A stretch of 64,000 bases of DNA from JADKHR01 sp041917295. GTDB lineage: Bacteria; Elusimicrobiota; Elusimicrobia; FEN-1173. The first letter of the stretch is position 1. Each line of letters starts with the position of its first letter. A model generated the notes under the pieces. That model had not been told where the DNA came from and ran no database searches. It saw only the letters and a program-made list of their open reading frames with translations. Positions 15,992 through 26,200 of this stretch are shown here, piece after piece. The stretch covers positions 62,001 to 126,000 of the forward strand of contig JAYRXX010000025.1 in the NCBI GenBank assembly GCA_041917295.1. The letters run 5' to 3'. The position numbers and the translations under genes were made by a program.

Positions 15992-16392
15992 GCAATCGGG
16001 CTCTCTTGTTGGTTGGGTTGTTCCTCTTCGGGGTGTATGCGCTTCCGGGGAAGGTTTGTCCGACGTCGGAAGGGACACGGACGTCCCCGATGGTCGACGC
16101 GTCTGCGGGGGCGGTTCCTCCGTGCCATCGTCGGGCTGAAACCAACACCTCCCCCAGCGTCCCCTGCGAAAAAATGGTTTGTTGTTTGGTTCCGGAGGCC
16201 GCTCGGGGGTTTGCTTATCCTATCCTGGTTCCCCGATCAGAAAACGTTTCATTCCTTTCTTATCTAATTGAGGCACCCCGTTCTTTTGGGGAGTCGCTAC
16301 TCCGATCTGTTCCTTTTTCGGCCCAGGCCCCTCCGGGGGAAATTGGGTTCCTTTCTCTTAGTTCCTCTCCTCGCGGTCCCCCCGTCGCCTGA
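15988..16392 (+). CDS. Small Cys-containing secreted hypothetical protein
   Basis: I do not recognise a family. The 134-aa protein has a signal peptide (~1-19; LLLVGLFLFGVYALPG), and the mature part has clustered Cys and His: PPCHRR, VPCEKM and VCCLVPE (residues ~48-68), a layout that could bind metal or form disulfides. It lies directly upstream of a heavy-metal efflux operon, where small secreted Cys/His proteins are common, so a metal-related role is plausible but unproven. The ATG overlaps the HAD stop (ATGA); an AT-rich hairpin terminator follows at 16441. Confidence 0.55.
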   Translation: MSNRALLLVGLFLFGVYALPGKVCPTSEGTRTSPMVDASAGAVPPCHRRAETNTSPSVPCEKMVCCLVPEAARGFAYPILVPRSENVSFLSYLIEAPRSFGESLLRSVPFSAQAPPGEIGFLSLSSSPRGPPVA

Positions 16393-16440
16393 CGGGGCGT
16401 AATCAATCATTCAATCTGTGTGAGGGCTTAGGCCCCGTCT

Positions 16441-16464
16441 ATTTCGTAAGAAGACGAAATTTTT
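16441..16464 (+). terminator. Terminator-like hairpin before the efflux operon
   Basis: ATTTCGT (16441-16447) pairs with ACGAAAT (16454-16460) and runs into TTTTT. The stem is AT-rich, so termination may be partial. Confidence 0.5.
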
Positions 16465-16470
16465 ACAACT

Positions 16471-16509
16471 GGATTCCCGATAAAACCATTCGGGAATGAG
16501 AATGACGGG
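16471..16509. repeat. REP-like hairpin
   Basis: GGATTCCCGA and TCGGGAATGA form a hairpin with a 9-base loop (16481-16489), followed by GAATGACGGGG. It is the same family in outline as the 303-344 hairpin and sits directly before the SD of the TolC gene. Confidence 0.45.
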
Positions 16510-16530
16510 GAAAGAGTGGAAGGAGGACAA

Positions 16531-17817
16531 ATGAGGTTCCTATTTGTTATTGGCGTTATTGCGGTTTTAATTGGACCGGCGCGGGCAACCGAATCGGACG
16601 GATCGATGGAATCGTTTTTGGACCTGGTTCAACAGCGCAATCCGGACCTTCGCGCGATGAGGGCGTCGCTGGACGCCCTTCGGGCTCGACGAAAATCAGC
16701 CCGCGTGTGGGACAATCCCATTTTGGGTTATTCCAAAGAAGACGAGCCGGGCGGCGGCGAGGTGACCCACTGGCGAGGTGAGCAGGACATTCCGTTCCCC
16801 GGCAAGCGGACCCTGGAAGGAGACATGGCCGCTTACGAAGCCGAAGCGATGGAGGCGGAGACCTTAGCGAAATCCCTTGCGGTTCGGGCCCAGGCGCGGT
16901 CCCTTTTGTTTCGGTTCAACCGGACTCAAAAAATGTCCCGTCTTCTTTCCGAGCAGATCGCCCTTGTCGACACGTTAACCGGGTCGATTCGCGGGCGGAT
17001 AGCGCGGGTTCAAGGCGGCGGCTCTTCGACAGGGTCGATGAATCCGCCGGGCATGGCCGGGTCGCCCGCCGGCGACGGAGGGTCGGCTTATTTTGCCCTG
17101 GAATCCGAGCGGACCCGTCTGGCCAATGCGTTACTGCAGGAAAATCTGGAAAACCGTTCCACCGTCCGGGAACTGAACGCGTTGCTGGATCGGCCAGTAC
17201 TGACTCCCTTTGAAACGGTTCTCGTGCCGTCCCTTCACCTTCCGAATGAAACGGCGGACGAATTGGTTCAACGGTCCGTACAGTCGAGTCCGGCCCGTCT
17301 GCGCGCGCTTAAAGATCAGCGGGCCGCCCAGGCGCGGTTGAGCCGGGCGCGCCTTGAGTTCGCGCCGGATTTTTCTGTCATGTATGACTGGATGAAAGAC
17401 AAAGAGGGGATGACCGGATCGGAAAAGGGGATTTCCGCATCTCTTCCGTTGTGGTGGAACCGTCCCCGGGGGGAATTGGCTCAAGCGCGGGCGGCGTTGG
17501 TCTCGGTGGACCATTCGGCGCGTGCGGTGAACCGGGACGCCGAGCGGGCCGTGTGGACTCGTTACGATGAAGTGGAAACGGGGTTTAAGGTGTTGCGCAA
17601 CATTGAAACTGGCCTCCTTCCGTCGGCACGGAGCGCTTTCAATATAGAGCGGGCGCGGTTTGAATCCGGCCGCGGCGAGGTGACCCTGTTTTTAGAAACC
17701 TTTCGCGGTGTTTTAATGGCCGAAATGGACCGCCAGCGTGCCATTGAAGAATTCGCCGCTCGCTGGGGTGCGTTGGAACAGGAAGTGGGCGGGCCCGTCA
17801 TTCTTAAGGAGAAATAA
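16531..17817 (+). CDS. TolC-family outer-membrane factor of a metal efflux system (CusC/CzcC-like)
   Basis: The 428-aa protein has a signal peptide ending near ARA (~1-20), then the long heptad-like helices of the OEP fold (two OEP repeats, ~35-230 and ~245-420). The segment GEQDIPFPGKR matches the metal-efflux branch. A Gly/Ser/Pro-rich insertion (~165-190) lies in the first half. The ATG at 16531 is preceded by a strong SD (GGAAGGAGG); a GTG 15 bases upstream is less likely. It is the first gene of a four-gene operon with CusB-like, CusA-like and HMA proteins, forming the outer-membrane channel of the tripartite pump. Confidence 0.88.
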   Translation: MRFLFVIGVIAVLIGPARATESDGSMESFLDLVQQRNPDLRAMRASLDALRARRKSARVWDNPILGYSKEDEPGGGEVTHWRGEQDIPFPGKRTLEGDMAAYEAEAMEAETLAKSLAVRAQARSLLFRFNRTQKMSRLLSEQIALVDTLTGSIRGRIARVQGGGSSTGSMNPPGMAGSPAGDGGSAYFALESERTRLANALLQENLENRSTVRELNALLDRPVLTPFETVLVPSLHLPNETADELVQRSVQSSPARLRALKDQRAAQARLSRARLEFAPDFSVMYDWMKDKEGMTGSEKGISASLPLWWNRPRGELAQARAALVSVDHSARAVNRDAERAVWTRYDEVETGFKVLRNIETGLLPSARSAFNIERARFESGRGEVTLFLETFRGVLMAEMDRQRAIEEFAARWGALEQEVGGPVILKEK

Positions 17818-17818
17818 A

Positions 17819-18850
17819 ATGACCTTTAAAAATAAAATCGTTGTGTCCATGATTTGCTTGGCCTTGGGTGGGATGTTCCTGGCCTGCGGAAAGGATGTCT
17901 CTGTCGTTGAAGCCAAGCAGGTGCTTTACCACTGCCCCATGCATCCCCGCTACACGTCCGATAAGCCCGGGGAATGTCCCATTTGCCATATGGATCTGGT
18001 GTTGGTGGAAACCGGCCCGAAAACGGTCGACGAACCGTCCGGGGATCGGGTGATGGTGAACGTCCCCGCGGACAAGGAACAATGGATCGGTGTTCGGACC
18101 GCCGTTGTTGTTTCAAAGAACCTCGAAAAAAAGGTCCGTGCCGCCGCCACGGTGGCGTATGATCCGGACCTAAACACCGTGTTCGCGGAACACCGGGAAC
18201 TGTTGGCCGCCCGGGACCGGGCCGCCAAAATCGGCGACGCCGAGGCGTTGGCCCGGGCCAACGCCATGGTCAAGGCCTCGCAAATTCGGTTGGCTCAGCA
18301 GGGGCTGTCCGACGATCAAATCAACCGATCTTTGCTCCAGGGGGGCGGGATTGTAAAGGCCAAAGGAAAGGGCACCGGGCAGTGGGTTTATGTTCAGGTG
18401 TATGAAAACGAAGCGGATTTAATTCAGCCTGGCCAGAAAGTAGAACTCACTTCGCCCGCCTTGGCGGCGCCGCTGGAAGCAACGGTGGAATCGGTGGATC
18501 GGATCGTGGACGCCGAAAGTAGGACCGTGCGGGTCCGTGTGTCTGTTCCAGGGGAGGCCCGGTGGGCCCGCATGTATTTGGAAGCGGCGATTCGGGTTCC
18601 CTTGGGCGACCTGCTGGCGGTGCCCAAGGAGGCGGTGATCGACACGGGGTTAAGACGGCTGGTATACGTTCAAACCCAGCCAGGCCACTACGCCCCGCAA
18701 GAGGTCGTGGTGGGCCGGGAAACCGACGAGGATTACGAGGTCCTGGACGGCCTCATGGAAGACGACGTGGTGGCGGCGTCAGGGCAATTTCTGATTGATT
18801 CGGAATCCCGTTTGCGGGCGGTGGTTGCGGAGGCCGGCCATGCTCACTGA
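17819..18850 (+). CDS. Heavy-metal efflux periplasmic adaptor lipoprotein (CusB-like)
   Basis: From the ATG at 17819 (SD AAGGAG) the protein is 343 aa. A lipobox FLAC (C23) predicts lipid anchoring. A heavy-metal-binding YHS-like domain follows, YHCPMHPRYT with GECPICHMDL (C39, M41, C53, C56, M58), typical of Cu/Ag or Co/Zn adaptors. The remainder is the membrane-fusion fold: barrel-sandwich halves around a hairpin (~115-180), and beta-barrel and membrane-proximal domains. It links the RND pump to the TolC-type channel in the periplasm. It overlaps the pump gene by 11 bases. Confidence 0.9.
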   Translation: MTFKNKIVVSMICLALGGMFLACGKDVSVVEAKQVLYHCPMHPRYTSDKPGECPICHMDLVLVETGPKTVDEPSGDRVMVNVPADKEQWIGVRTAVVVSKNLEKKVRAAATVAYDPDLNTVFAEHRELLAARDRAAKIGDAEALARANAMVKASQIRLAQQGLSDDQINRSLLQGGGIVKAKGKGTGQWVYVQVYENEADLIQPGQKVELTSPALAAPLEATVESVDRIVDAESRTVRVRVSVPGEARWARMYLEAAIRVPLGDLLAVPKEAVIDTGLRRLVYVQTQPGHYAPQEVVVGRETDEDYEVLDGLMEDDVVAASGQFLIDSESRLRAVVAEAGHAH

Positions 18851-21800
18851 AAAAAAATCGGACCGCGAGGGCGTCGTCAGCCGAATCATCGGGTTCAGCG
18901 CCCACAACAAGTTTCTTGTTTTGTTCTTCACTTTTTTGGCGTGCGGCGCCGCCCTGTGGTGCATGAAACGGATCCCCCTCGACGCGTTGCCGGACCTATC
19001 GGAGACCCAGGTCATTGTCTATTCCAAATGGGATCGCAGTCCGGACATTATCGAAGACCAGGTCACGTATCCCATTGTGTCGGCTCTCTTGGGATCGCCG
19101 AAGGTCAAGGCGGTTCGGGGTTTTTCGGACTTTGGTTTTTCGTATGTGTATGTGGTTTTCCAAGACGGAACGGATTTGTATTGGGCCCGCAGTCGGGTGT
19201 TGGAATCCCTCTCCAAAATTCAGACCCAACTGCCTGCCGGAGTCAAAACCGAGTTGGGTCCCGACGCAACGGGGTTGGGGTGGGTGTTCCAATACGCCCT
19301 GGTGGACAAAACGGGCCGGCACGATTTGGCCCAGTTGCGATCGTTTCAGGATTGGACCCTTCGCTACTGGCTGCAATCGGTTCCTGGCGTGGCGGAGGTG
19401 GCGTCGGTGGGGGGATTTCAAAAACAGTATCAAGTAAACGTGAACCCCCACTCCCTGTCCGCCTACCGCGTGCCCTTGATGGACGTGGTTGAGGCTGTGC
19501 GCAAAGGCAACAACGACGTGGGTGCCCGGTTGGTGGAGTTGGCCGGAGCGGAATACATGGTCCGAGGCCGCGGATACGCCAAGACGATTCAGGACATTGA
19601 AAACATCGCCGTCGGCCGCGCCCCCGATGGGACGCCCCTCCTGGTGAAAAACGTGGCCCGGGTTGTGGCGGGTCCCGACATCCGGCGCGGCGTGGCCGAT
19701 TTGGACGGGTTGGGCGAAACCGTGGGCGGCATCGTGGTGATGCGCCAGGGTGAAAACGCCTTGAACGTGATCGACCGGATCAAAGCGAAATTGGACGACC
19801 TTCGCCCGTCGTTGCCCGAGGGAATGGAGGTCGTGGTCACCTACGACCGGTCGGGCTTGATTCATCGGGCCATTCAGACCTTGACCCACGAACTGGTCGG
19901 CGCGTTGGTGGTGGTCAGCGCGGTCATCCTTCTTTTTATGTGGCACATCCCTTCGGCGTTGGTTCCCATCGTGACGATTCCCGTCAGCGTTTTGCTGGCG
20001 TTTATCCCGCTCTATTTCTTTGGCGTTCCGATTAACTTGATGTCGTTGTCGGGGATCGCCATATCTATCGGGGTGTTGGTGGACGGAGCCATTGTGGAGG
20101 TGGAAAACGCCTACAAGCGATTGGAAGAGTGGCTGGCCGGCGGCCGGCAAGGCGATTTCCACGAAGTGCGACTGCGCGCCTTGAAAGAAGTGGGTCCGTC
20201 GGTGTTCTTCTCTTTGTTGGTGATCGCGGTGGCGTTTTTGCCCATTTTCACGTTGGTGGACCAAGAGGGGCGGCTGTTTAAACCCCTGGCCTATACGAAA
20301 AATCTTACGATGGTGTTGGCCGCCCTGTTGGCGATCACGTTGGACCCGGCCCTGCGGTTGCTGTTCGCCCGGATGGACCCCTGGCGGTTTCGGCCGGCGG
20401 TCATCGCGCGGGTGTGGAACGCGTTCACGGTGGGGTCGTATTATTCCGAGGAAAAACATCCGGTGAGCCGTCGGCTGTTTGCGCTCTACGAGCCGGTGTG
20501 CCGCTGGACCTTGCGACACCCTAAAAAAATCGTCGCCGGGGCCGCTCTGATCCTGGCGGTGACGGTGCCCGTGTATTTTCGGCTGGGCTCGGAGTTCATG
20601 CCGCCCTTAAATGAGGAAGCGTTGCTCTATATGCCCACCACCATGCCGGGCATTTCCGTGGGCGAGGCCCAACGTTTGTTGCAGGCCCAAGACAAAGTAT
20701 TAAAACGGTTTCCCGAAGTGGACCGGGTGTTCGGCAAAGCGGGCCGGGCCGACACGGCCACGGACCCGGCCCCGTTTTCCATGATGGAAACAACCATCCT
20801 GTTGAAACCCCGGCATGAATGGAGAAGCCGCGAGCGGTTCTATTCGTCGTGGCCCAAAATGATGCAAGCGCCACTAAGGTCCCTTTGGCCCGACCGGATC
20901 ACGTCGGAAGAACTGGTGGCGAAACTGGACCAGGCGTTAAAATGGCCCGGCGTGGTGAACGCCTGGACCATGCCCATCAAGGCCCGCATCGATATGATGA
21001 CCACGGGCGTACGCACGCCGGTGGGAATCAAAATATACGGGTCCGACTTGGCGGTGATTGAAAAGGTGGGTCTGGATCTGGAAAAAGCGCTGACCGCCGT
21101 GCCGGGAACCCGCAGTGTTTACGCCGAACGAACGGCGGGGGGCTATTTTCTGGACGTTACCCTCCGCCGTGACCGGTTGGCGCGCTATGGACTCTCTGTG
21201 GAAGAAGCCCAAATGGTTTTAATGAGCGCCGTGGGGGGAGAAAACGTGACCACCACCATCGAGGGTCGCGAACGCTATGGCGTGAACGTCCGATACGCCC
21301 GGGAGTTTCGAGACGATATTCCGAAACTTCAACGTGTGCTGGTCCCAACCATGACCGGCGCCCAGGTGCCCTTGGGACACCTGGCGGAATTTAAAACGGT
21401 GTCGGGCCCGTCCATGATTCGGGACGAAGACGGGCGGTTGGCCGGCTACGTGTTCGTGGACATTGACCACCGGGACGTGGGCGGCTATGTGACCCAGGCG
21501 AAACGGTTGGTGGGCGAACAGGTCGTTCTTCCTCCGGGCGTGGCGTTGGTCTGGAGCGGTCAATACGAAAACATGATTCGGGTTCGGGAACGCTTGAAAA
21601 TAGTCGTGCCCGTTACGCTCGTTCTAATCTTTGTGCTCCTTTACATGAACACCGGGTCGGCCATGAAAACCTGGATCGTTCTGTTGTCGGTACCGTTTTC
21701 CCTTGTGGGGGCGGTGTGGTTGCTGTGGGTGTTGGATTACAATATTTCCATTGCGGTCTGGGTGGGCATGATCGCTCTGTTGGGGTTGGACGCGGAAATG

Positions 21801-22109
21801 GGTGTTTTTATGCTGATGTACTTGGACCTTGCCACCGAGGACGCCAAACGGTCCGGCGTGTTAACGTGGGCGCGGTTGCAAGAGGCTGTCGTTCACGGCG
21901 CGGTTAAACGAATAAGGCCCAAATTGATGACCGTGTTGACGTCGATGATCGGCCTGTTGCCGATTTTGTGGTCGACGGGGACCGGCGCCGATATGATGAA
22001 ACGGGTGGCGGCGCCGTTGGTGGGCGGGTTGACGACCAGCTTTATTTTGGAGTTGTTGGTCTACCCCCCCCTCTATCTGCTTTGGAAAAAGAAAGAAACG
22101 GAGGTGTAA
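18840..22109 (+). CDS. Heavy-metal RND efflux pump (CusA/CzcA family)
   Basis: The 1089-aa inner-membrane transporter has 12 predicted transmembrane helices in two sets (one, then ~340-540; one, then ~860-1080) and two large periplasmic loops. The HME signature YSKWDRSPDIIEDQVTYPI follows the first helix. DGAIVEVENAYKR in TM4 supplies the proton-relay acidic residues. Met-containing segments FSMMETTI and RIDMMTTG in the porter domain resemble the Cu(I)/Ag(I)-type CusA methionines, so Cu/Ag is the best guess over Co/Zn/Cd. The start at 18840 overlaps the adaptor gene; the HMA gene follows after 1 base. Confidence 0.92.
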   Translation: MLTEKKSDREGVVSRIIGFSAHNKFLVLFFTFLACGAALWCMKRIPLDALPDLSETQVIVYSKWDRSPDIIEDQVTYPIVSALLGSPKVKAVRGFSDFGFSYVYVVFQDGTDLYWARSRVLESLSKIQTQLPAGVKTELGPDATGLGWVFQYALVDKTGRHDLAQLRSFQDWTLRYWLQSVPGVAEVASVGGFQKQYQVNVNPHSLSAYRVPLMDVVEAVRKGNNDVGARLVELAGAEYMVRGRGYAKTIQDIENIAVGRAPDGTPLLVKNVARVVAGPDIRRGVADLDGLGETVGGIVVMRQGENALNVIDRIKAKLDDLRPSLPEGMEVVVTYDRSGLIHRAIQTLTHELVGALVVVSAVILLFMWHIPSALVPIVTIPVSVLLAFIPLYFFGVPINLMSLSGIAISIGVLVDGAIVEVENAYKRLEEWLAGGRQGDFHEVRLRALKEVGPSVFFSLLVIAVAFLPIFTLVDQEGRLFKPLAYTKNLTMVLAALLAITLDPALRLLFARMDPWRFRPAVIARVWNAFTVGSYYSEEKHPVSRRLFALYEPVCRWTLRHPKKIVAGAALILAVTVPVYFRLGSEFMPPLNEEALLYMPTTMPGISVGEAQRLLQAQDKVLKRFPEVDRVFGKAGRADTATDPAPFSMMETTILLKPRHEWRSRERFYSSWPKMMQAPLRSLWPDRITSEELVAKLDQALKWPGVVNAWTMPIKARIDMMTTGVRTPVGIKIYGSDLAVIEKVGLDLEKALTAVPGTRSVYAERTAGGYFLDVTLRRDRLARYGLSVEEAQMVLMSAVGGENVTTTIEGRERYGVNVRYAREFRDDIPKLQRVLVPTMTGAQVPLGHLAEFKTVSGPSMIRDEDGRLAGYVFVDIDHRDVGGYVTQAKRLVGEQVVLPPGVALVWSGQYENMIRVRERLKIVVPVTLVLIFVLLYMNTGSAMKTWIVLLSVPFSLVGAVWLLWVLDYNISIAVWVGMIALLGLDAEMGVFMLMYLDLATEDAKRSGVLTWARLQEAVVHGAVKRIRPKLMTVLTSMIGLLPILWSTGTGADMMKRVAAPLVGGLTTSFILELLVYPPLYLLWKKKETEV

Positions 22110-22110
22110 A

Positions 22111-22452
22111 ATGAAAAAATGGATGAGCGTCGGATGTCTTCTGTTGTTAGGCGGTTGGGCGCTGGCTTCCACCACGAAACCGAATAAAGACGGAGACCCA
22201 CTGTTGGTCCCCGGCTCCTATACGGCCACGGTCCCGGCGTTTGTGTGCGGAGGATGTCCCGAGTGGATCCAGACAAAGCTGGGCGCGGTAAAATCCCTGA
22301 AAAACGTGACGGTCTATCCAGAAACCCGTCGGGTGACGTTTACGGTAAAAAAGGGCGCGAAGGTGAAACGTTCAGACATCCAGAACGTGCTGGACGCCGC
22401 TGCCCGAGAGATGGGCATGGGCGCTGATTACACGTTGCGAAATTTTAGATAG
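22111..22452 (+). CDS. Secreted HMA-domain metal-binding protein
   Basis: The 113-aa protein has a signal peptide (~1-20) and one ferredoxin-like HMA domain (~37-105) with the metal pair in VCGGCPEW (C46, C49); the spacing is CxxC but without the usual preceding Met. Its SD (GGAGG) lies in the end of the pump gene. HMA domains carry Cu(I) or other soft metals (MerP, CopZ). As last gene of the efflux operon it may hand metal to the adaptor or pump in the periplasm, the job done by CusF in E. coli. Confidence 0.82.
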   Translation: MKKWMSVGCLLLLGGWALASTTKPNKDGDPLLVPGSYTATVPAFVCGGCPEWIQTKLGAVKSLKNVTVYPETRRVTFTVKKGAKVKRSDIQNVLDAAAREMGMGADYTLRNFR

Positions 22453-22494
22453 GGGGGACTTGCGCAAAAGAGGTTCTGGGGTTAGGCTTGGGAC

Positions 22495-22515
22495 GCGGGG
22501 GGGCACCCCCCTGCG
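22495..22515. other. G6/C6 hairpin after the metal efflux operon
   Basis: A run of seven G and a run of six C separated by CA form a very stable hairpin (flanked by GCG/TGCG). No T-run follows. It may act as an mRNA 3' boundary between the efflux operon and the surface-protein operon. Confidence 0.4.
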
Positions 22516-22539
22516 ATAACACCATGAGGAAGGTGGCCT

Positions 22540-23295
22540 TTGCCGACAAAAAACAAGAACCCTCTTCTGCGTTGGGGAAAAAATAAGGCGCTGTTCGGCG
22601 TGGCGTTATTTATTGGAACGTCTTACGCCCGGGCGGTGGATCGTTATGTTCTGGATGTGCCCGCGTTTGTTATGGCGGGGGATCCAGACGTTTCGTTTTC
22701 GGTGACACCTCTGTCGGACGGTGTCGAAGACCCATCGTCTCACACCGTTCGCTTTGTCGATTTGCCCGCTGGAGTGAGCGTGGAGGCAACGGGTCCTTCG
22801 GCTCAGTCCTCGGTTCCCCAAACTCGGTATGTCGTTCAAGGGCGCCAGGATTTTAAGCTGGCCATACCCCCGTCTGTCGTTGAACGACGGATCTGGATCA
22901 AGGTTCAAAACACCGCCAAGGCCCGAATTCAAGGGGCGGGTGTTGTGAACGTTGAACGGCCTGTGCATCGATTTTCCATCACCCCATTGGGCAACAGCGC
23001 GCCCCGGGCGGGCGTTCCGTATCCGTTTCAGATCATGGCTTTCGACGAGGCGGGCGCGGTGGTGAGGTCCTTTCGGGGACCTGTTTCCTTCGCTGTGGCC
23101 CGGGGACAAGTGAGTCCGGCCGACTTGGCGGGGGATGCGTTTAAGAACGGCGCCGCCTCTGTTTCCGTCGAAATTAGTGACGGGAACCCTTATGAAGCCA
23201 ACCGGTTTTCCGTGTCGGCCCAGGAATCCTACGGTTCTCCGTCTCCTGCCCAAGGGACGGTGGACGTCTTGGTTCTTCCCAAGGAAAGCCCGTGA
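22540..23295 (+). CDS. Short Ig-like secreted protein, paralogous to the N-terminus of the giant surface protein
   Basis: The 251-aa protein starts at TTG 22540 (AGGAAGG six bases upstream), followed by a signal peptide (~1-32, ending YARA). The mature part begins with a domain containing VMAGDPDVSFSVTPL, closely matching VMKGDPDVVFQVTPL in the next gene, and continues with an Ig-like module (~145-248) that also aligns with the first ~240 residues of that protein. It looks like a short paralogue made by duplication. A nearby ATG (22524) opens only a 20-codon frame. The stop overlaps the next start (GTGA). The function is unknown; probably exported to the surface. Confidence 0.7.
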   Translation: MPTKNKNPLLRWGKNKALFGVALFIGTSYARAVDRYVLDVPAFVMAGDPDVSFSVTPLSDGVEDPSSHTVRFVDLPAGVSVEATGPSAQSSVPQTRYVVQGRQDFKLAIPPSVVERRIWIKVQNTAKARIQGAGVVNVERPVHRFSITPLGNSAPRAGVPYPFQIMAFDEAGAVVRSFRGPVSFAVARGQVSPADLAGDAFKNGAASVSVEISDGNPYEANRFSVSAQESYGSPSPAQGTVDVLVLPKESP

Positions 23296-26200
23296 GGGGC
23301 CTAACGTTTATGGGGCGGATTGGCTTGGCGACGTTCTCTTTGTTCGCGGGAACGGTGTCGGCCCTGGCTTTTGACTCGTACCGAATAACGGTGCCCACGG
23401 ACGTCATGAAGGGCGACCCCGACGTTGTTTTTCAGGTCACACCTCTTCAGGGCGCTTTGCCCCAATATTCGCCCCATAATATTTACATTTCACTTCCGAG
23501 CGGAATATTGGAAAACCCCTTGGCCGATCCGCCGAACGGATTGGATAACACCTCCATTGTTAACTGGGGTTTGTTTGCCAACAACAGCTCCGTGGCGGGG
23601 AACACGCCTCTGACCGTGACGGAAGCGTTGGCCGCTTCCCCTGTCACGACCACGAAATATTTTAATCTTCAAAATGTCGTGCGAAGTTTTGAAATCGTGC
23701 CTCCGGCATCTTTTACGGGGACGACGGGCACGCCGTTCCAAATCACCGTTCGGGCCAAAGATGGCTTGGCCGGCGCCGGCGCGGTGGTGACCGGATTTAA
23801 TGATGATGTTCTTGTTTCCGCCTTAATCGGCGATGTGGTGGTTAACGGCGCCGGCAACCTTGTCAGTGGTTCGGATTTTGTCAACGGCGAAGCGGTGGTT
23901 TCGGTGATGTTGCGGGGCACGGACCCTTCCACCCGGACCAACCGGATCACGGTGTCGGCCAGCAACAATTATTTTAGTCTGGGGGTCGCTACCGGCTATG
24001 TGGACGTGAACGTGAACCCGGGATCCTACGACCATTTGGTCATGCTTTTTCCGGGAGAAACGTTGGTCCCGGGCAACATTCTGATCACCAACGGAAAAAC
24101 CGGTACCGCCACGGCGGCCACGGCGAACGTGGCGGTCAGTCAGGTGTCGGTGTATTTGGTGGACGCGTTTAACAACCCCGTGTTGTCGGCGCCGGGGGGA
24201 GGTGTAACACTCGATTATTCCTCGCTCAGTCACCCAGCCACCGATACGGTGCCGGGGCCCCGGACCATTTCGGTGGGAAACAACGTGGATATCGTTAGCG
24301 GTGGATTCAGCTTTCAGGTGGGCAACGTGTCCCACCAGATTCGGGTGGCCGACCAGGCCGATGCCACCAAAAACAGTGTCACCTCGATTTCCGTCAACAG
24401 CGGTGCCGCCAACTTGATTTCCGTCGGCACCGTGTCCACCCCACAGACGGCGGGGCAAACCTTTACCATCACCGCCCGGGTTGTGGACGGAACACCTTCC
24501 GCCAATACCGTTGTCAGTTATCCCAGTGGGCGGGCCGTCAACGTCACCTTGACCAATTGCGCTGGAAATGGACTGGGCGGGGGGTCGCTGGATACCAATC
24601 CGTCCTTGGCGGGGGTTCAAACCACGGTGAATTTTACCAACGGCGTTTTTACCGGCCCCATTGTTCTGTACCCTCGGGCGGTCACGGCTTGCGTCAAATT
24701 TGACGACGGTCTTGGGAATTTCGGGGAGTCCAACGGATTTGTTATCCAAAATGGCGACCAGTTTCGTCTTCACATTGTCATGCCCGGTCAAGCGTTTACC
24801 CCGGGCCAGGCTCCCGGTAACGCACCCTCGTTACCCACCACCCAAACGGCGGGGGACATCATTACCGCAACCGTTTACGTTGTGGACCAAGCCTGGAATG
24901 TGGTGAACGTTACCGATGGCGGGTGGACGCCGGGCGCTGTTGTGATTAGTTTGGAAAACAGCGTGGGAACGCCCGGTTACGTGGATCTCACTGTGGCCAG
25001 TCCGGATATGCCGGCGTCGGGCAACAACGCGTCCGCCACGGGTGTGCGATTAAGAACGGCGTACCCCGCGGGGGACGCCCGGTTGGTGGCCCGCATGTCT
25101 GGTTTGGAAGGGCGCAGTGATCCGTTCACCATCAATCCCTCCGCCTACACCCAATTGGTGTTTGTCGCACCCGGTGAAACGTTGGCCAGCGGTATTCAGT
25201 CCAGCGTCCAACCGGATGGAAAAACGGGATCGCCCACTGATCAGGCCGTGAACGCGAACATACCTGTGGCCGTCCATCTGACCGACGCTTATTTTAACAC
25301 CATCATCAACCCGCCTTTGGCGGGGGGGACCTGGCCCTCTTTGACGTTTTCAACCACGGCGCCGGCAGGAGCCACCGTGACGTATTCGTTCTCAAATCCG
25401 TTTCTCATGACGGATGGTTCTTTTGATAACCAGCTGGTGTTGGGGACCATTGGGGCCAACACGCTCCGCGTGGTGGATACGAGCCCCACGCCCAAATCCA
25501 TCAATCAAACCATCAACGTGACCGCCGGAGAGGTCACTCGGTTTTTGGTGACGCCCAACGCGGCGTCCTCAACGCCGGATGCCATCGCCATTCAAACCGC
25601 GGGGGTACCGTTTAATCTGACCTTTAAGGCTTTTGACCAATACGACAACGAGGCGAAAAATTTTTCCGGCGACGTTTATTTGGAACTGTGGGATAATGGC
25701 GTTCCCTTGTCCTACGGAGGCACCATTTCGCCCAGTACGGTGACCTTTGTGGCCCATCCGGTAACCGGCGGCGTCGTGGCCAATGTCCCGGTGACAATCA
25801 CCTACGCGGGACAGGCGTTGGGCAGTGGAGCCGACTTTCTCCGCGTGAGGGCCTACGTGAACACGCCCACCATGCGTGAAGGGTTTAGCGCGTTTTTTAA
25901 TGTTCAGGAATTATTAACTTGGTCGGACATCGTCATCACTCGGCCCGGCGAAAGCCTTCGCCCGGGGTTGGGACCTCCTTATAAAACAGGCACACCCACC
26001 TCTGTCCCCGCGGGGGACTCGTTCGAGGTCACGGTGACAGCCGTGGATAGTTACGGAAACAAAGTGAATCAAAGCGGCGTGGCCGAGCTCAGCATGGTAA
26101 CCCCCGGCGTGTTTGCCAATTTGGGTACGCCCCCCCGATTAACGTTCACCGCTGGGACAGAATCGGGTTATGTCCAAGTGTATACGGCCGGATCCTCGGT

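Noticed and set aside
18996..20519. 507-codon antisense open frame within the CusA-like gene
   Set aside because: It is antisense to a strongly conserved RND gene, is His/Arg/Gln-rich low-complexity, and matches no family; a GC-rich codon shadow.
22524..22586. ATG-started 20-codon frame as the true start of the short Ig-like gene
   Set aside because: It stops after 20 codons and is in another frame; the TTG at 22540 has a well-spaced SD and leads into a signal peptide.
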